This document shows, piece by piece, positions 36,858-44,726 of a stretch of DNA of 64,000 nt; position 1 is the first letter of the stretch; each line of letters opens with the position of its first letter. The notes under the pieces are model-generated. The model saw only the letters and a program-made list of their open reading frames with translations. It was not told the DNA's origin and ran no database searches. The stretch is from an uncultured Sphingomonas sp. (GTDB taxonomy: Bacteria > Pseudomonadota > Alphaproteobacteria > Sphingomonadales > Sphingomonadaceae). The DNA lies in the NCBI RefSeq assembly GCF_913776855.1, contig NZ_CAJYQD010000028.1:46628-110627 (forward strand), read 5' to 3'. Made by a program: the position numbers and the translations under genes.

Positions 36858-37279
36858 GCCGCGCCATCGGCATGGGCCGTTTCGGCGGCGGCCATGTCCA
36901 TGGTGAACGGACCCCAGCCATGGCCGTCGAGATCCTCGAACGCGCGGCTGTACATATAGCCCTCGTCCTCGGGATCGTGGAGTTCGCGTCCGCCCGCCGC
37001 CAGCGCGGCCACGGTGATCGCATCGACGCCGGCGCGGTCGTCGAAGGAAAGGGCGAGCAGCACGCCGCTTTCGGTCCGTGCGTCGATGATCCGCTTGGGG
37101 GTGAAGGTCGCGTAGAATTCGCGGTCGAGCAGCATGACGTGGATGCTTTCCGACCAGGTCATGCCCGACCCGCGTTCGTTCGAGAAGCGATCGTCCTTCA
37201 CGAATCCGATCGCTTCATAGAAGCGCGTCGCCGCGGGCACATCGGCGACCGCGAGGTTCACAAAAATCATCTTCGGCAC
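36854..37279 (-). CDS. Single-domain VOC family protein
   Basis: I choose GTG 37279 (VPKMIFVNLAVADV) after GGGAGAGGG; ATG 37270 is an alternative, and the frame upstream overlaps the HxlR gene. The 141-residue protein is one VOC unit of the lactoylglutathione lyase-like type that annotators often name after DinI-like or PhnB-like glyoxalases: MIFVNLAVADVPAATRFYEAIGF, ending in LDGHGWGPFTMDM. First gene of the five-gene cassette. Confidence 0.9.
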   Translation of the reverse strand: MPKMIFVNLAVADVPAATRFYEAIGFVKDDRFSNERGSGMTWSESIHVMLLDREFYATFTPKRIIDARTESGVLLALSFDDRAGVDAITVAALAAGGRELHDPEDEGYMYSRAFEDLDGHGWGPFTMDMAAAETAHADGAA

Positions 37280-37333
37280 GGCACCCTCTCCCTTGCTCAA
37301 CCGAATCGCTGTTTGTGTTGGATGCGCTTCGGG

Positions 37334-37369
37334 GTTAGAAAAAGCAACGATGGAGTTAGAAAAAGTAAC
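37334..37369. promoter_or_regulatory. Candidate operator pair for the HxlR-type regulator
   Basis: Two copies of a 15-bp element, GTTAGAAAAAGCAAC (37334-37348) and GTTAGAAAAAGTAAC (37355-37369), lie 21 bp apart, two helical turns. The second has GTTA/TAAC dyad symmetry. They bracket the regulator's ATG at 37350 and lie 55-90 bp upstream of the divergent cassette. HxlR/MarR-type winged-helix dimers bind such dyads; assignment to this regulator is inference. Confidence 0.6.
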
Positions 37370-38021
37370 CAATGATGCGAAGCGGCGCTACGACGATGCC
37401 TGTGGCGCGGCGCTGGGCATGGAGTATGTCGGTGAACGCTGGGCGCTGCTGCTGATCCGCGAGCTATTGCTGGGGCCGCGCCGGTTCGGCGAATTGCGCG
37501 CCGGATTGCCGGGGATCAGCGCGAACGTCCTGACGCAGCGGCTGGCCGGACTGGCGGCGGCGGGGATCGTCGAGCGGCTTCGGCTCCCGCCGCCCGCCAA
37601 TGCGCAGGTCTATGCGCTGACCCGCTGGGGCTATGAGGCGGAACCGGTGGTGCTGGCGCTGGCGAAATGGGCGCTGCGGTCGCCGACGCACGATCCGACG
37701 CTGCCGTTTTCGGCGGTGTCGCTGATGCTGTCGCTCAAGATGCTGCTGGTGCCGGAGCGGGCAGGGGCATGGCAGGCGACGGTCGCGTTCCGCTTTGGCG
37801 ACGACCCCTATGTCGCGGTGCTGGCGGACGGTGCATTGCAGGTCCGGCGCGGGGTGGCCGACGATGCCGAGGCAACGCTGTCGGGAATGCCGGGCGCGTT
37901 CCTGCCGGTCGTCTATGGCGCGAAGCCGCTGGCGATGGCGGAGGGAGTGGCGGTCGTCGGGAACCGTGCCATCGCCGAACGGTTCACGACCCTGTTCCGA
38001 TTGCCGCCGAAGGTTGAGTAG
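37350..38021 (+). CDS. HxlR-type winged-helix regulator with C-terminal SCP2-like extension
   Basis: ATG 37350 is chosen because the upstream extension (to 37293) reads through the divergent promoter. The 223-residue protein has an HxlR DNA-binding domain (about residues 15-115) with GERWALLLIRELLLGPRRFGE and the recognition helix region GISANVLTQRLAGL. The remaining about 100 residues resemble the SCP2/sterol-carrier fold found on a class of longer HxlR regulators, and could bind a hydrophobic ligand. It is divergent from the VOC/GST/DUF1428/VOC/SRPBCC cassette and is its likely controller. Confidence 0.88.
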   Translation: MELEKVTNDAKRRYDDACGAALGMEYVGERWALLLIRELLLGPRRFGELRAGLPGISANVLTQRLAGLAAAGIVERLRLPPPANAQVYALTRWGYEAEPVVLALAKWALRSPTHDPTLPFSAVSLMLSLKMLLVPERAGAWQATVAFRFGDDPYVAVLADGALQVRRGVADDAEATLSGMPGAFLPVVYGAKPLAMAEGVAVVGNRAIAERFTTLFRLPPKVE

Positions 38022-38084
38022 GCGGCCCGCTTCGTCCTAAAGACCGCCGCGGCGCATCCATTCGCGCCCACGCGAAAGGCCCGC

Positions 38085-39083
38085 ATGACCACCGACACTA
38101 TGCCCCAGCCGTCCGACACCACGATCCTGAGCGCGCCCGACCGGATGGTGAAGGTGCGCGAGATGTTCGGCATCGACAGCGACCTCGAAGTGCCCGCCTT
38201 TTCGGTCGCCGACGAACGCGTGCCCGATGCCGATCCGGCCTATGTGTTCGACCCCGACACGACGCTGGCGATTCTGGCGGGCTTTGCCCACAACCGGCGG
38301 GTGATGGTGCAGGGCTATCATGGCACCGGCAAGTCGACCCATATCGAACAAGTCGCGGCGCGCCTGAACTGGCCATGCATCCGCATCAACCTCGACGCGC
38401 ATATCAGCCGGATCGACCTGATCGGGCGCGACGCGATCGTGCTGAAGGACGGGCAGCAGGTCACCGAGTTCCGCGAGGGGTTGTTGCCCTGGGCGCTGCA
38501 GACCCCGACCGCTTTGGTGTTCGACGAATATGACGCCGGCCGCCCCGACGTGATGTTCGTGATCCAGCGCGTGCTGGAGACCGAGGGCAAGCTGACGCTG
38601 CTCGACCAGAATCGCGTGATCCGGCCGAACCCGTATTTCCGGCTGTTCGCGACCGCGAACACGGTGGGCCTGGGCGATACGTCGGGGCTGTATCACGGCA
38701 CGCAGCAGATCAATCAGGGGCAGATGGACCGGTGGAACATCGTCGTCACGCTGAACTATCTGCCCGCCGCGACCGAGGCGCGGATCGTGCTGGCCAAGTC
38801 GGGCGAGTATGACAAGGTGGGCGGCAAGGAAGCGGTCGAGAAGATGGTGCGCGTGGCGGACATGACGCGGCGCGGGTTCGTCAACGGCGACATCTCGACG
38901 GTCATGTCGCCGCGCACCGTGATTACCTGGGCACAGAACGCGCTGATCTTCGGCGATGTCGGCTTCGCGTTCCGCCTGTCGTTCCTGAACAAGTGCGACG
39001 AGGCAGAACGCGCGCTGGTCGCGGAATATTACCAGCGGGTGTTCGGCAAGGACCTGCCGGAGAGTGTCGTGGGGAAGGCTTAG
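38085..39083 (+). CDS. cobS: AAA+ ATPase CobS (cobaltochelatase-type)
   Basis: The 332-residue protein is a full-length CobS: short N-terminal domain, Walker A GYHGTGKS (77-84), [20 protein letters not shown], Walker B ALVFDEYD (about 144-151), [11 protein letters not shown] (sensor region) and RTVITWAQN near the end. CobS with CobT forms the AAA+ engine that drives cobalt insertion by CobN in aerobic cobalamin synthesis. The partner cobT gene lies at 50571-52400 but no cobN is in the window, and many alphaproteobacteria keep CobS/CobT without CobN. Confidence 0.96.
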   Translation: MTTDTMPQPSDTTILSAPDRMVKVREMFGIDSDLEVPAFSVADERVPDADPAYVFDPDTTLAILAGFAHNRRVMVQGYHGTGKSTHIEQVAARLNWPCIRINLDAHISRIDLIGRDAIVLKDGQQVTEFREGLLPWALQTPTALVFDEYDAGRPDVMFVIQRVLETEGKLTLLDQNRVIRPNPYFRLFATANTVGLGDTSGLYHGTQQINQGQMDRWNIVVTLNYLPAATEARIVLAKSGEYDKVGGKEAVEKMVRVADMTRRGFVNGDISTVMSPRTVITWAQNALIFGDVGFAFRLSFLNKCDEAERALVAEYYQRVFGKDLPESVVGKA

Positions 39084-39106
39084 GGGCGTCTCTAGCGTAA
39101 ACCGTC

Positions 39107-39197
39107 CGTACCCCGGCGAAGGCCGGGTCCAGTTGGGGGACGCCGGTGGATTGCAACGAACGTTTCCCAACTGGACCCCGGCCTTCGCCGGGGTACG
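39107..39197. repeat. Palindromic repeat, family A copy 2
   Basis: Left arm 39107-39136 (CGTACCCCGGCGAAGGCCGG...) pairs with right arm 39167-39197, with one base missing in the left GGG run. It lies between cobS and the thioesterase gene and matches the element at 29639-29730 in both arms. Confidence 0.88.
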
Positions 39198-39281
39198 AAG
39201 AGGGGGTGGTCAGCCGGTGCATCCCCTCACTCCACCGCGACTCGCATTGACTCGGGTGTCAGCAACGCCCATCCCACTCCC

Positions 39282-39668
39282 ATGGCACACCAGCATCCGC
39301 TCGCCGTCGCGCCGGGCGACATCGACCATATGGGTCACGTCAACAATGCGGTGTACCTGTCGTGGGTACAGGACGCGGTCGTCGCTTATTGGGAGCGGGT
39401 CGCGCCCGCCGATGCGGTCGCCAAGCACCTGTGGGTCGCGCTGAAGCACGAGATCACCTATCGCCGGCCTGCATTCCTCGACGATCCGATCGTCGCGACG
39501 GTCGTGGCCGAACGGGTGGAGGGCGTGCGCGCCTATTTCTCGACGCTGATCAAGCGCGGCGAGGAGGTTCTGGCCGAAGTGCAGAGTACCTGGTGTTCGC
39601 TGGATGCGATCACCAAGCGGCCGGCGCGGCTGGCGCGCGATGTGGTGCATCGTTTCCTGCCCGAATAA
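39282..39668 (+). CDS. Acyl-CoA thioesterase (hotdog fold, 4HBT-like)
   Basis: The 128-residue protein begins MAHQHPLAVAPGDIDHMGHVNNAVYLSWVQDA; DIDHMGHVNN is the 4-hydroxybenzoyl-CoA thioesterase family signature, with the catalytic Asp. EITYRRPAFLDDPIVATV follows. It should cleave acyl- or aryl-CoA esters in the cytosol. Stand-alone gene after a palindrome. Confidence 0.93.
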   Translation: MAHQHPLAVAPGDIDHMGHVNNAVYLSWVQDAVVAYWERVAPADAVAKHLWVALKHEITYRRPAFLDDPIVATVVAERVEGVRAYFSTLIKRGEEVLAEVQSTWCSLDAITKRPARLARDVVHRFLPE

Positions 39669-39682
39669 CGATTTCGTTTTCT

Positions 39683-39711
39683 GCAATTGCACTGAAAACC
39701 TGTGCAGTTGC
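39683..39711. promoter_or_regulatory. Dyad in A/T-rich leader of the small exported protein gene
   Basis: GCAATTGCAC (39683-39692) and GTGCAGTTGC (39702-39711) form a 10-bp inverted repeat with one mismatch around TGAAAACCT. It lies about 80 bases before the ATG at 39792, in the most A/T-rich promoter-like stretch of the neighbourhood, so it is a candidate operator. It could instead be the thioesterase 3' hairpin, although no T-run follows. Confidence 0.45.
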
Positions 39712-39791
39712 GATATTGCGCTGCACCATGCATTTCTCCGGTCAACGAACGACGCCCGAGCGTCGAACCCCAATCCACCGGAGACAGACCC

Positions 39792-40085
39792 ATGCGCAGC
39801 CTTGCCGCCGCCGCCGCCTTTCGCGTTGCCCTCGTCGCTGCGGGCATGTTGATCCCGACCCTCGCCTCGGCCAACGAGATCGAGCGTGACGGGTACAAGT
39901 TCGATTACAGCCGCAGCGTCACCGAGCAGGGCGACACCGTCCTGTCGGGCACCGTGAAGACGACCGGCGAACCGTTCCGCCTGGTCGTGCGCGACCGCAC
40001 CGTGTCGGGTGACGTCGGCGGCCGCGCGGTCCGTTTCCGCATCGCCAAGCCGCTGCCGAGCGCGGCGCTGGTCGCGGCACGCTAA
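39792..40085 (+). CDS. Small exported protein, unknown function
   Basis: ATG 39792 gives 97 residues with a signal peptide (VALVAAGMLIPTLASA, cleavage about residue 28). The mature part (about 70 residues) begins NEIERDGYKFDYSRSV and contains TVLSGTVKTTGEPFRLVVRDRTVSGDVGGRAVRF, a small beta-rich fold. I do not recognise the family with confidence. It has its own promoter-like leader and a clean terminator, suggesting good expression as a single gene. Confidence 0.75.
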   Translation: MRSLAAAAAFRVALVAAGMLIPTLASANEIERDGYKFDYSRSVTEQGDTVLSGTVKTTGEPFRLVVRDRTVSGDVGGRAVRFRIAKPLPSAALVAAR

Positions 40086-40107
40086 GCGCGTCAACCTCCC
40101 GGTTGAG

Positions 40108-40138
40108 ACGCCCGTCCCCGAAAGGGGGCGGGCGTTTT
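40108..40138 (+). terminator. Rho-independent terminator
   Basis: A 12-bp stem (ACGCCCGTCCCC at 40108-40119 with 40124-40135, one G-U pair) with a GAAA tetraloop is followed by TTTT, directly after the small exported protein gene. Confidence 0.9.
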
Positions 40139-40190
40139 GCGTTATGGAGGAGCGCGGGAGAGCAATGCCTGGTTCCCCTTTGCACCCAGC

Positions 40191-40271
40191 GTCATCCCAG
40201 CGAAGGCTGGGATCTCCCGCTTGCAGCGCGCAGCAGGAGCCGCGGGAGGCCCCAGCCTTCGCTGGGGCGAC
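40191..40271. repeat. Palindromic repeat, family C
   Basis: GTCATCCCAGCGAAGGCTGG (left, from 40191) pairs with CCCAGCCTTCGCTGGGGCGAC (right, ending 40271) with a few mismatches, the arms continuing into TCTCCCGC/GCGGGAGG. It lies between the terminator and the stop of the membrane protein gene. Similar in architecture to the element at 50203-50298 but different in sequence. Confidence 0.8.
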
Positions 40272-40317
40272 GTCTTGGGGCAGGTGGGGCGGGGGGTTGG
40301 TCGCGGTGAAGAAGCGC

Positions 40318-42156
40318 CTACTGCCCCGCCATGTCGCCATACTCGATCCGCCACAGCTTGAGCGGCGACCCCTTGGGCAGCGGTACCGGTGTCAGCCAGC
40401 CCGGCACCTTGCCGTGCGCCAGCAGGTCGTAGAAGCCGCCGGGCGAGCGAGCGCGATAGACGGTGGTCTCCGCCATGTTCGGGCAGGTCAGCAGATAGGT
40501 TGCGCCATGCCGCCGGGCGATGGTGCGGAAATTCTCCGGATCGCCCTGAAACGCGTGATGCACGTCGAGGATCGCGTCGCCGTTGCGGTGATAGGGACCG
40601 GTGATGCCGTCATGGTGCGTCGCGACGATCAGGCGCGGGCCAAGGTCGACATGGGTGAACATCACCGCCGCCGGGATGCGGTTCAGCGCCTGCAGCGCGG
40701 GCAGGCTGGCACAGCGGGCGCCGGCGCGCAGCACCTGTTTCGTCCGGGCGTCCTGCGGCTTGATGCGGACATGGGCGGCAAGGCCGCGGTCGGGCAGCAT
40801 CGACAACAGCTTGCCGACCTGATCGACGGCGAGGTTGCCGAGCAGCAGGACCGAGACCAGCCCCGCCGTCCCCAGCACGCGCGCCGCCGCGCTCTTGCGC
40901 GACAGGAACCACGGGATCACGACCCAGGCGAGCGCGACGGTGCCGGGCACCGCCAGCAGCTGCGCGGCGGGACCCGAGCGGATCTGCCAGAACAGCATCG
41001 CCACTGCGAACGCGGTGAACAGCGTCGTCACCGCCCAGCCGACGAAATTCGCCGACCGGCGCGCGCGCCACGTCGCGAGGATCGCGCCGAACAGGCCGAT
41101 GATCGGCCCGGTCACGATCAGCAGGATCGTGCGGCCGGGCATAGTGTAGAGCGGTTTCGCCTCGCGCACATTGTTCAGCCAGGTGCGGGCCAGTTCCTCC
41201 GACACGCCTTCGGGACGGCCGAGGCATTGCGGGAACAGCGTCGCGAACGCCGCCGCCAGCACGCCGCCGGCGATGAGCGTCAGGACCAGCCGCACCGGCC
41301 ACGCTTTGGGGCTGATCCACGCCAGCAGCACAAGAAACGCACCGCCCGCGACCACTGCCGACAGCCACACCGGGGTCAGCGCGTCGCAGCGCATCGCGTA
41401 ATTGGTGTTGGAGGCAAAGGCGACGAAGCCGATCGCGCTGGCGCCCGCCAGCGTCGCGCCATAGACGGTCAGCCGCCGCGCCTCCGCCCGGTCCCACACC
41501 CAGCGCAACGCGACGATCCCGCCGGCCATCGCGCAATAGGGGAGGAGTTCGAGACCGATGGTCAGCGAATAGGCCGAGGAGAAGCCGACGACCGCTCCGC
41601 CACGCGCGCGCTTCGGATCGGCAAGGCCGGCGACGGTCCAGGCGAGGCAGGCGAGCTGCCACCCGTGATGGTCGATGCGTTCGGGCATGAACATCAGCAG
41701 CGTCGACGAACAGCCGAGCAGGAACACGACGGCAAGCGGCCACGCCAGCGGCGCGACCAGCCGGCGCACCGTCACCGCCAGCGCCGCCATCGCCACGCCC
41801 ATCGGCAACAGCGGTGCGATGCCGACCGCAAGGCGTTCCGCCCAGACCGGCCCGGCAAACGGCTTGAACAACAGGATCAGCCCGGCGATCGGCAGATCGA
41901 CCAGCCGCGACCAGTGGATGTCGAGGCCCCCCGGCGGGTTCAGCCGGTACTGGCGCAGGTCGTACCAGCCCTGGCCGCTCATCCAAGCCCGGACCTGCAT
42001 CAGGCGCATATTGTCGTCGGTGTCAGACAGGGCCAGCCAGTGGACCGCATTCCAGCGTTGCCACAGGAACCATGCCGCGATCGCCACCCAGGCGAGCAGC
42101 AGCCAGCGCCGCCAGTGACGGTCGAGTTCGGTGAAGCGCGCGGGCGTGTCGGTCAA
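40318..42156 (-). CDS. Polytopic membrane protein, GT-C/oligosaccharyltransferase-like
   Basis: I choose TTG 42156 (TDTPARFTELDRHWRRW) after GGGAAAG; ATG 42183 is possible. The 612-residue protein has about 12 membrane helices and a C-terminal soluble region with HVHHAF-like (LDVHHAFQGDPENF) and CPNMAETTVYRARSPGGFYDLL. The first external loop has SDTDDNMRLMQVRAWMSG and the arrangement WSRLVDLPIA, reminiscent of STT3/PMT-type GT-C glycosyltransferases with an Asp-x-Asp-like catalytic motif. Annotators often label sphingomonad homologues vaguely. It is divergent from gtrA and a methyltransferase, which fits a lipid-linked sugar pathway. Function inferred. Confidence 0.75.
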   Translation of the reverse strand: MTDTPARFTELDRHWRRWLLLAWVAIAAWFLWQRWNAVHWLALSDTDDNMRLMQVRAWMSGQGWYDLRQYRLNPPGGLDIHWSRLVDLPIAGLILLFKPFAGPVWAERLAVGIAPLLPMGVAMAALAVTVRRLVAPLAWPLAVVFLLGCSSTLLMFMPERIDHHGWQLACLAWTVAGLADPKRARGGAVVGFSSAYSLTIGLELLPYCAMAGGIVALRWVWDRAEARRLTVYGATLAGASAIGFVAFASNTNYAMRCDALTPVWLSAVVAGGAFLVLLAWISPKAWPVRLVLTLIAGGVLAAAFATLFPQCLGRPEGVSEELARTWLNNVREAKPLYTMPGRTILLIVTGPIIGLFGAILATWRARRSANFVGWAVTTLFTAFAVAMLFWQIRSGPAAQLLAVPGTVALAWVVIPWFLSRKSAAARVLGTAGLVSVLLLGNLAVDQVGKLLSMLPDRGLAAHVRIKPQDARTKQVLRAGARCASLPALQALNRIPAAVMFTHVDLGPRLIVATHHDGITGPYHRNGDAILDVHHAFQGDPENFRTIARRHGATYLLTCPNMAETTVYRARSPGGFYDLLAHGKVPGWLTPVPLPKGSPLKLWRIEYGDMAGQ

Positions 42157-42263
42157 AATCGCTTTCCCAAGGCCCCCGCGCATTCTACGGCGGCTGTCCT
42201 GCCATGGTGGCAGTGGCTGTGCGCTGTATCGGATGGCGCGCAAAGGACAAGGGTGGCACGCGG

Positions 42264-42683
42264 GTGATCGCGCGGATCGAAAGATTGATGGCGGACGGAG
42301 TGCTGGGGCAGCTGATCCGCTTCGGCATCGTCGGCGGGCTGTCGACGGTGATCTATTCGGCGGTGTACCTGCCGCTGGTCTATCATGTCCTGCCGACCGG
42401 CTATGCGTTCGTCGCGGTGATCCCGGCGTTCGTCGTCGCGGCCGCCTTCGGCTGGGTTGCGCATGGTCGCTGGAGCTTTCAGGGACACGGCACGCGCACG
42501 GGGGGCGCCGAACAGCCGATCAGGTTCCTGGTGGTGCAGGGGTTCGGGATGGTGCTGAACGGCCTCTTCACCTACGGCATGGTCGATCTGGCGGGGCTGG
42601 CCGACTGGTCGCCGCTGATCCCCGCCGTGCTGGTCACGCCGTTCGCCACCTTCGCGCTCAATCGTTCATGGGTATTCGGATAA
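42264..42683 (+). CDS. GtrA family membrane protein
   Basis: GTG 42264 gives 139 residues; ATG 42288 is a possible later start. Four membrane helices with the GtrA pattern: LIRFGIVGGLSTVIYSAVYL, then WVAHGRWSF and FATFALNRSWVF at the end. GtrA proteins are proposed flippases for undecaprenyl-phosphate-linked sugars, working with a GtrB glycosyltransferase, of which a candidate lies at 49168-50184. The methyltransferase gene starts two bases after the stop. Confidence 0.92.
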   Translation: MIARIERLMADGVLGQLIRFGIVGGLSTVIYSAVYLPLVYHVLPTGYAFVAVIPAFVVAAAFGWVAHGRWSFQGHGTRTGGAEQPIRFLVVQGFGMVLNGLFTYGMVDLAGLADWSPLIPAVLVTPFATFALNRSWVFG

Positions 42684-42684
42684 G

Positions 42685-43407
42685 ATGGACCGCATCGTTT
42701 ACGACCGCATGGCGGCACACGACTCGACGCATTGGTGGTATCGCGCGCGGCGTGAGATCCTGGCCGATTATGTCGAGCGCTATGCCGGGCTGAAACCGGG
42801 CGCGCGCATCCTCGAGATCGGATGCGGTACCGGGCACAACCTGCCGATGCTGGGTGCGTTCGGGGATGTCGACGCGATCGAGATCGATCCGGCGGCGCGC
42901 GAAATCGCCAGCGAGCGGCTGGGCAAGCCGGTCGGCACCGCGCCGCTGCCGACGCTGGCCGGGGTGACCGGTCCGTATGACATGATCGCGGTACTGGATG
43001 TGGTCGAGCATATCGAGGACGATGTGGCGACGTTCCGCGGCATGGCCGATCGGCTGGCGCCGGGCGGCAAGATTCTGGTCACGGTCCCGGCGCACCAGTG
43101 GATGTGGAGCGCGCACGATGTCGTGAACCACCATCATCGCCGCTATTCGAAGGCGACGCTGGCCAAGGCGATCGCCGACGCGGGCCTTAAGCATAACGGC
43201 CTGCGCTATTTCAATTCGCTGCTGTTCCCCGCCGCCGTCGCGGCGCGGGTCGCGGGCAAGATTCGCGGCAAGGACGACAGCGATGATTCGCCGCCGCCCA
43301 AGCCGCTCAATACCGCGTTCGAGGCGATCTTTCGGCTGGAACGGTTCCTGATCGGCCGCGTGCCGATGCCGCCAGGGCTGTCGATCGTGACACTGGTCAC
43401 GAAATAG
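42685..43407 (+). CDS. Class I SAM-dependent methyltransferase
   Basis: ATG 42685. The 240-residue protein has the SAM-binding loop LEIGCGTGHN (about 43-52), acidic AIEIDP, and LDVVEHIEDD, then VPAHQWMWSAHDVVNHHHRRY, a segment typical of methyltransferases in polysaccharide or glycolipid loci. It is co-transcribed with gtrA. The acceptor is unknown, probably a lipid-linked glycan. Confidence 0.9.
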   Translation: MDRIVYDRMAAHDSTHWWYRARREILADYVERYAGLKPGARILEIGCGTGHNLPMLGAFGDVDAIEIDPAAREIASERLGKPVGTAPLPTLAGVTGPYDMIAVLDVVEHIEDDVATFRGMADRLAPGGKILVTVPAHQWMWSAHDVVNHHHRRYSKATLAKAIADAGLKHNGLRYFNSLLFPAAVAARVAGKIRGKDDSDDSPPPKPLNTAFEAIFRLERFLIGRVPMPPGLSIVTLVTK

Positions 43408-44722
43408 GGCTGGCGGCCGCCGCCATCCTGGCCGCCAGGCGCGCGAGAACGGTCGTGTGGTCGGGCAGGAACGGGGCCACCGGGTCGGCCGGTGGAATCC
43501 CGCTGCCTTCGTAATAGCGCCCATTGGCCGCGCGATAGGTTTCGGCGGGCAGGGTCATGGTCCAGCCGTTCGGCAGCGGCTTGACCAACTGGTCCGACAA
43601 TGCGCCGCGTGTCCGCGCACCGACATGGCGGACATTGGGCAGCGCGCGCATCGCAAGCGTGAAGGTGTCGCCGGCGCTGACGGTGATGTCGCTGGTCAGC
43701 AGGGCCACGGGGCCGGTGTAACGGATGCGCGGGGACGGTTCGACGCGGAACGGCTGCCACGCGGTCGATCCGACCGGCGCCTTGGCATAGGCGCCGGCTG
43801 CGCGGGCGGCGAAGCGGCCGGCGATCCGCAGGCCGATGCTGTCATAGCCGCCGCGATTGTTGCTGACATCGACGATGACACCGGGCAGGTCGCGGAAATC
43901 GGCAAGCGCGGCGTCGAGCGCCGCATCCAGCACGGGCAGGTCGTCCCCGCCCGCCTCGGCAAAGCCGCCCATCGTCAGGACGTTGATATAGCCGATCCGC
44001 CCGATCCGGCCCCACAGGATGCGGCGATGCGCGACCAGATGGCCGCCGCCGGCCAGCAGGCCGGTGATGCCGTTGCGATAGCGGTCGTTCCATGCCCGTT
44101 CGCGGGCGGCGGGATCGGCCCCCGATGCGGGATCGTGCCGGACCGCGCGCAGGGTTGGTGCCTCGCCGCTTTCGATGCTGCGTTCCTGCCCGTCGATCGT
44201 TGCCGAGAGCGAGACATGCGCGTCGTCGAGCGTGTCGAGCGCGTCCGCCAGCCGGTCGAACAGGTCGGTGGAAGCCGTGTCGACGGGAATCGTCGCCAGC
44301 CGCGCGCCAAGCTGTCGCCGGTGCCTTTCGCGTACCGAGGTGCGCGGATAGAGGTCGGCGAAGGTCGCCGCGACCAGCCGTGTAATATCGCCGCCCGACC
44401 AGCGGCGCGTGGTCCGGCAGGTGGCGGGAAGCGTCGCAATGCGTCGATAGACGTAGCGCGTCTGGCCCGGCCCGTCCGAAAAGGCGATGCGGTCGGGGCC
44501 GAGCGTCGTTACCTCCTGCGCGAGGATCGCCTGTGCGGCATCGGCATTGGGATCAGGGTAACAATAGGGACCAGCGACGTGGTAGAGGACCGACCGGTCC
44601 CCCGTTACCGCCAAGACCTGTCCATAGCCTTCCGCCCGCCACAGGCCGGTCGGCGTAACCGGTGCCGCGCCGAGCGTCAGCGGCAGGATCGACAGGGCGA
44701 CGACGTGGCGTAGCGACGGCAA
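43397..44722 (-). CDS. Exported S41-family peptidase-like protein
   Basis: I choose TTG 44722, giving a signal peptide (PSLRHVVALSILPLTLGAAP), just after the ABC permease stop; frame to 44797 is rejected. The 441-residue protein has a tail-specific protease core: IGYINVLTMGGF, VIVDVSNNRGGYDS, then TSDITVSAGDTFTLAM, where Ser in SAGD takes the nucleophile position, and VGARTRGALSDQLVKPLPNGW. No PDZ domain is evident, so it resembles the shorter periplasmic S41 proteins. The last 11 bases overlap the methyltransferase gene on the other strand. Confidence 0.82.
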   Translation of the reverse strand: MPSLRHVVALSILPLTLGAAPVTPTGLWRAEGYGQVLAVTGDRSVLYHVAGPYCYPDPNADAAQAILAQEVTTLGPDRIAFSDGPGQTRYVYRRIATLPATCRTTRRWSGGDITRLVAATFADLYPRTSVRERHRRQLGARLATIPVDTASTDLFDRLADALDTLDDAHVSLSATIDGQERSIESGEAPTLRAVRHDPASGADPAARERAWNDRYRNGITGLLAGGGHLVAHRRILWGRIGRIGYINVLTMGGFAEAGGDDLPVLDAALDAALADFRDLPGVIVDVSNNRGGYDSIGLRIAGRFAARAAGAYAKAPVGSTAWQPFRVEPSPRIRYTGPVALLTSDITVSAGDTFTLAMRALPNVRHVGARTRGALSDQLVKPLPNGWTMTLPAETYRAANGRYYEGSGIPPADPVAPFLPDHTTVLARLAARMAAAASPIS

Positions 44723-44726
44723 CCGC

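Noticed and set aside
40009..42267. Plus-strand open frame of 752 codons opposite the membrane protein gene
   Set aside because: Low-complexity Arg/Gln/His/Asp shadow; the minus-strand frame has regular membrane helices.
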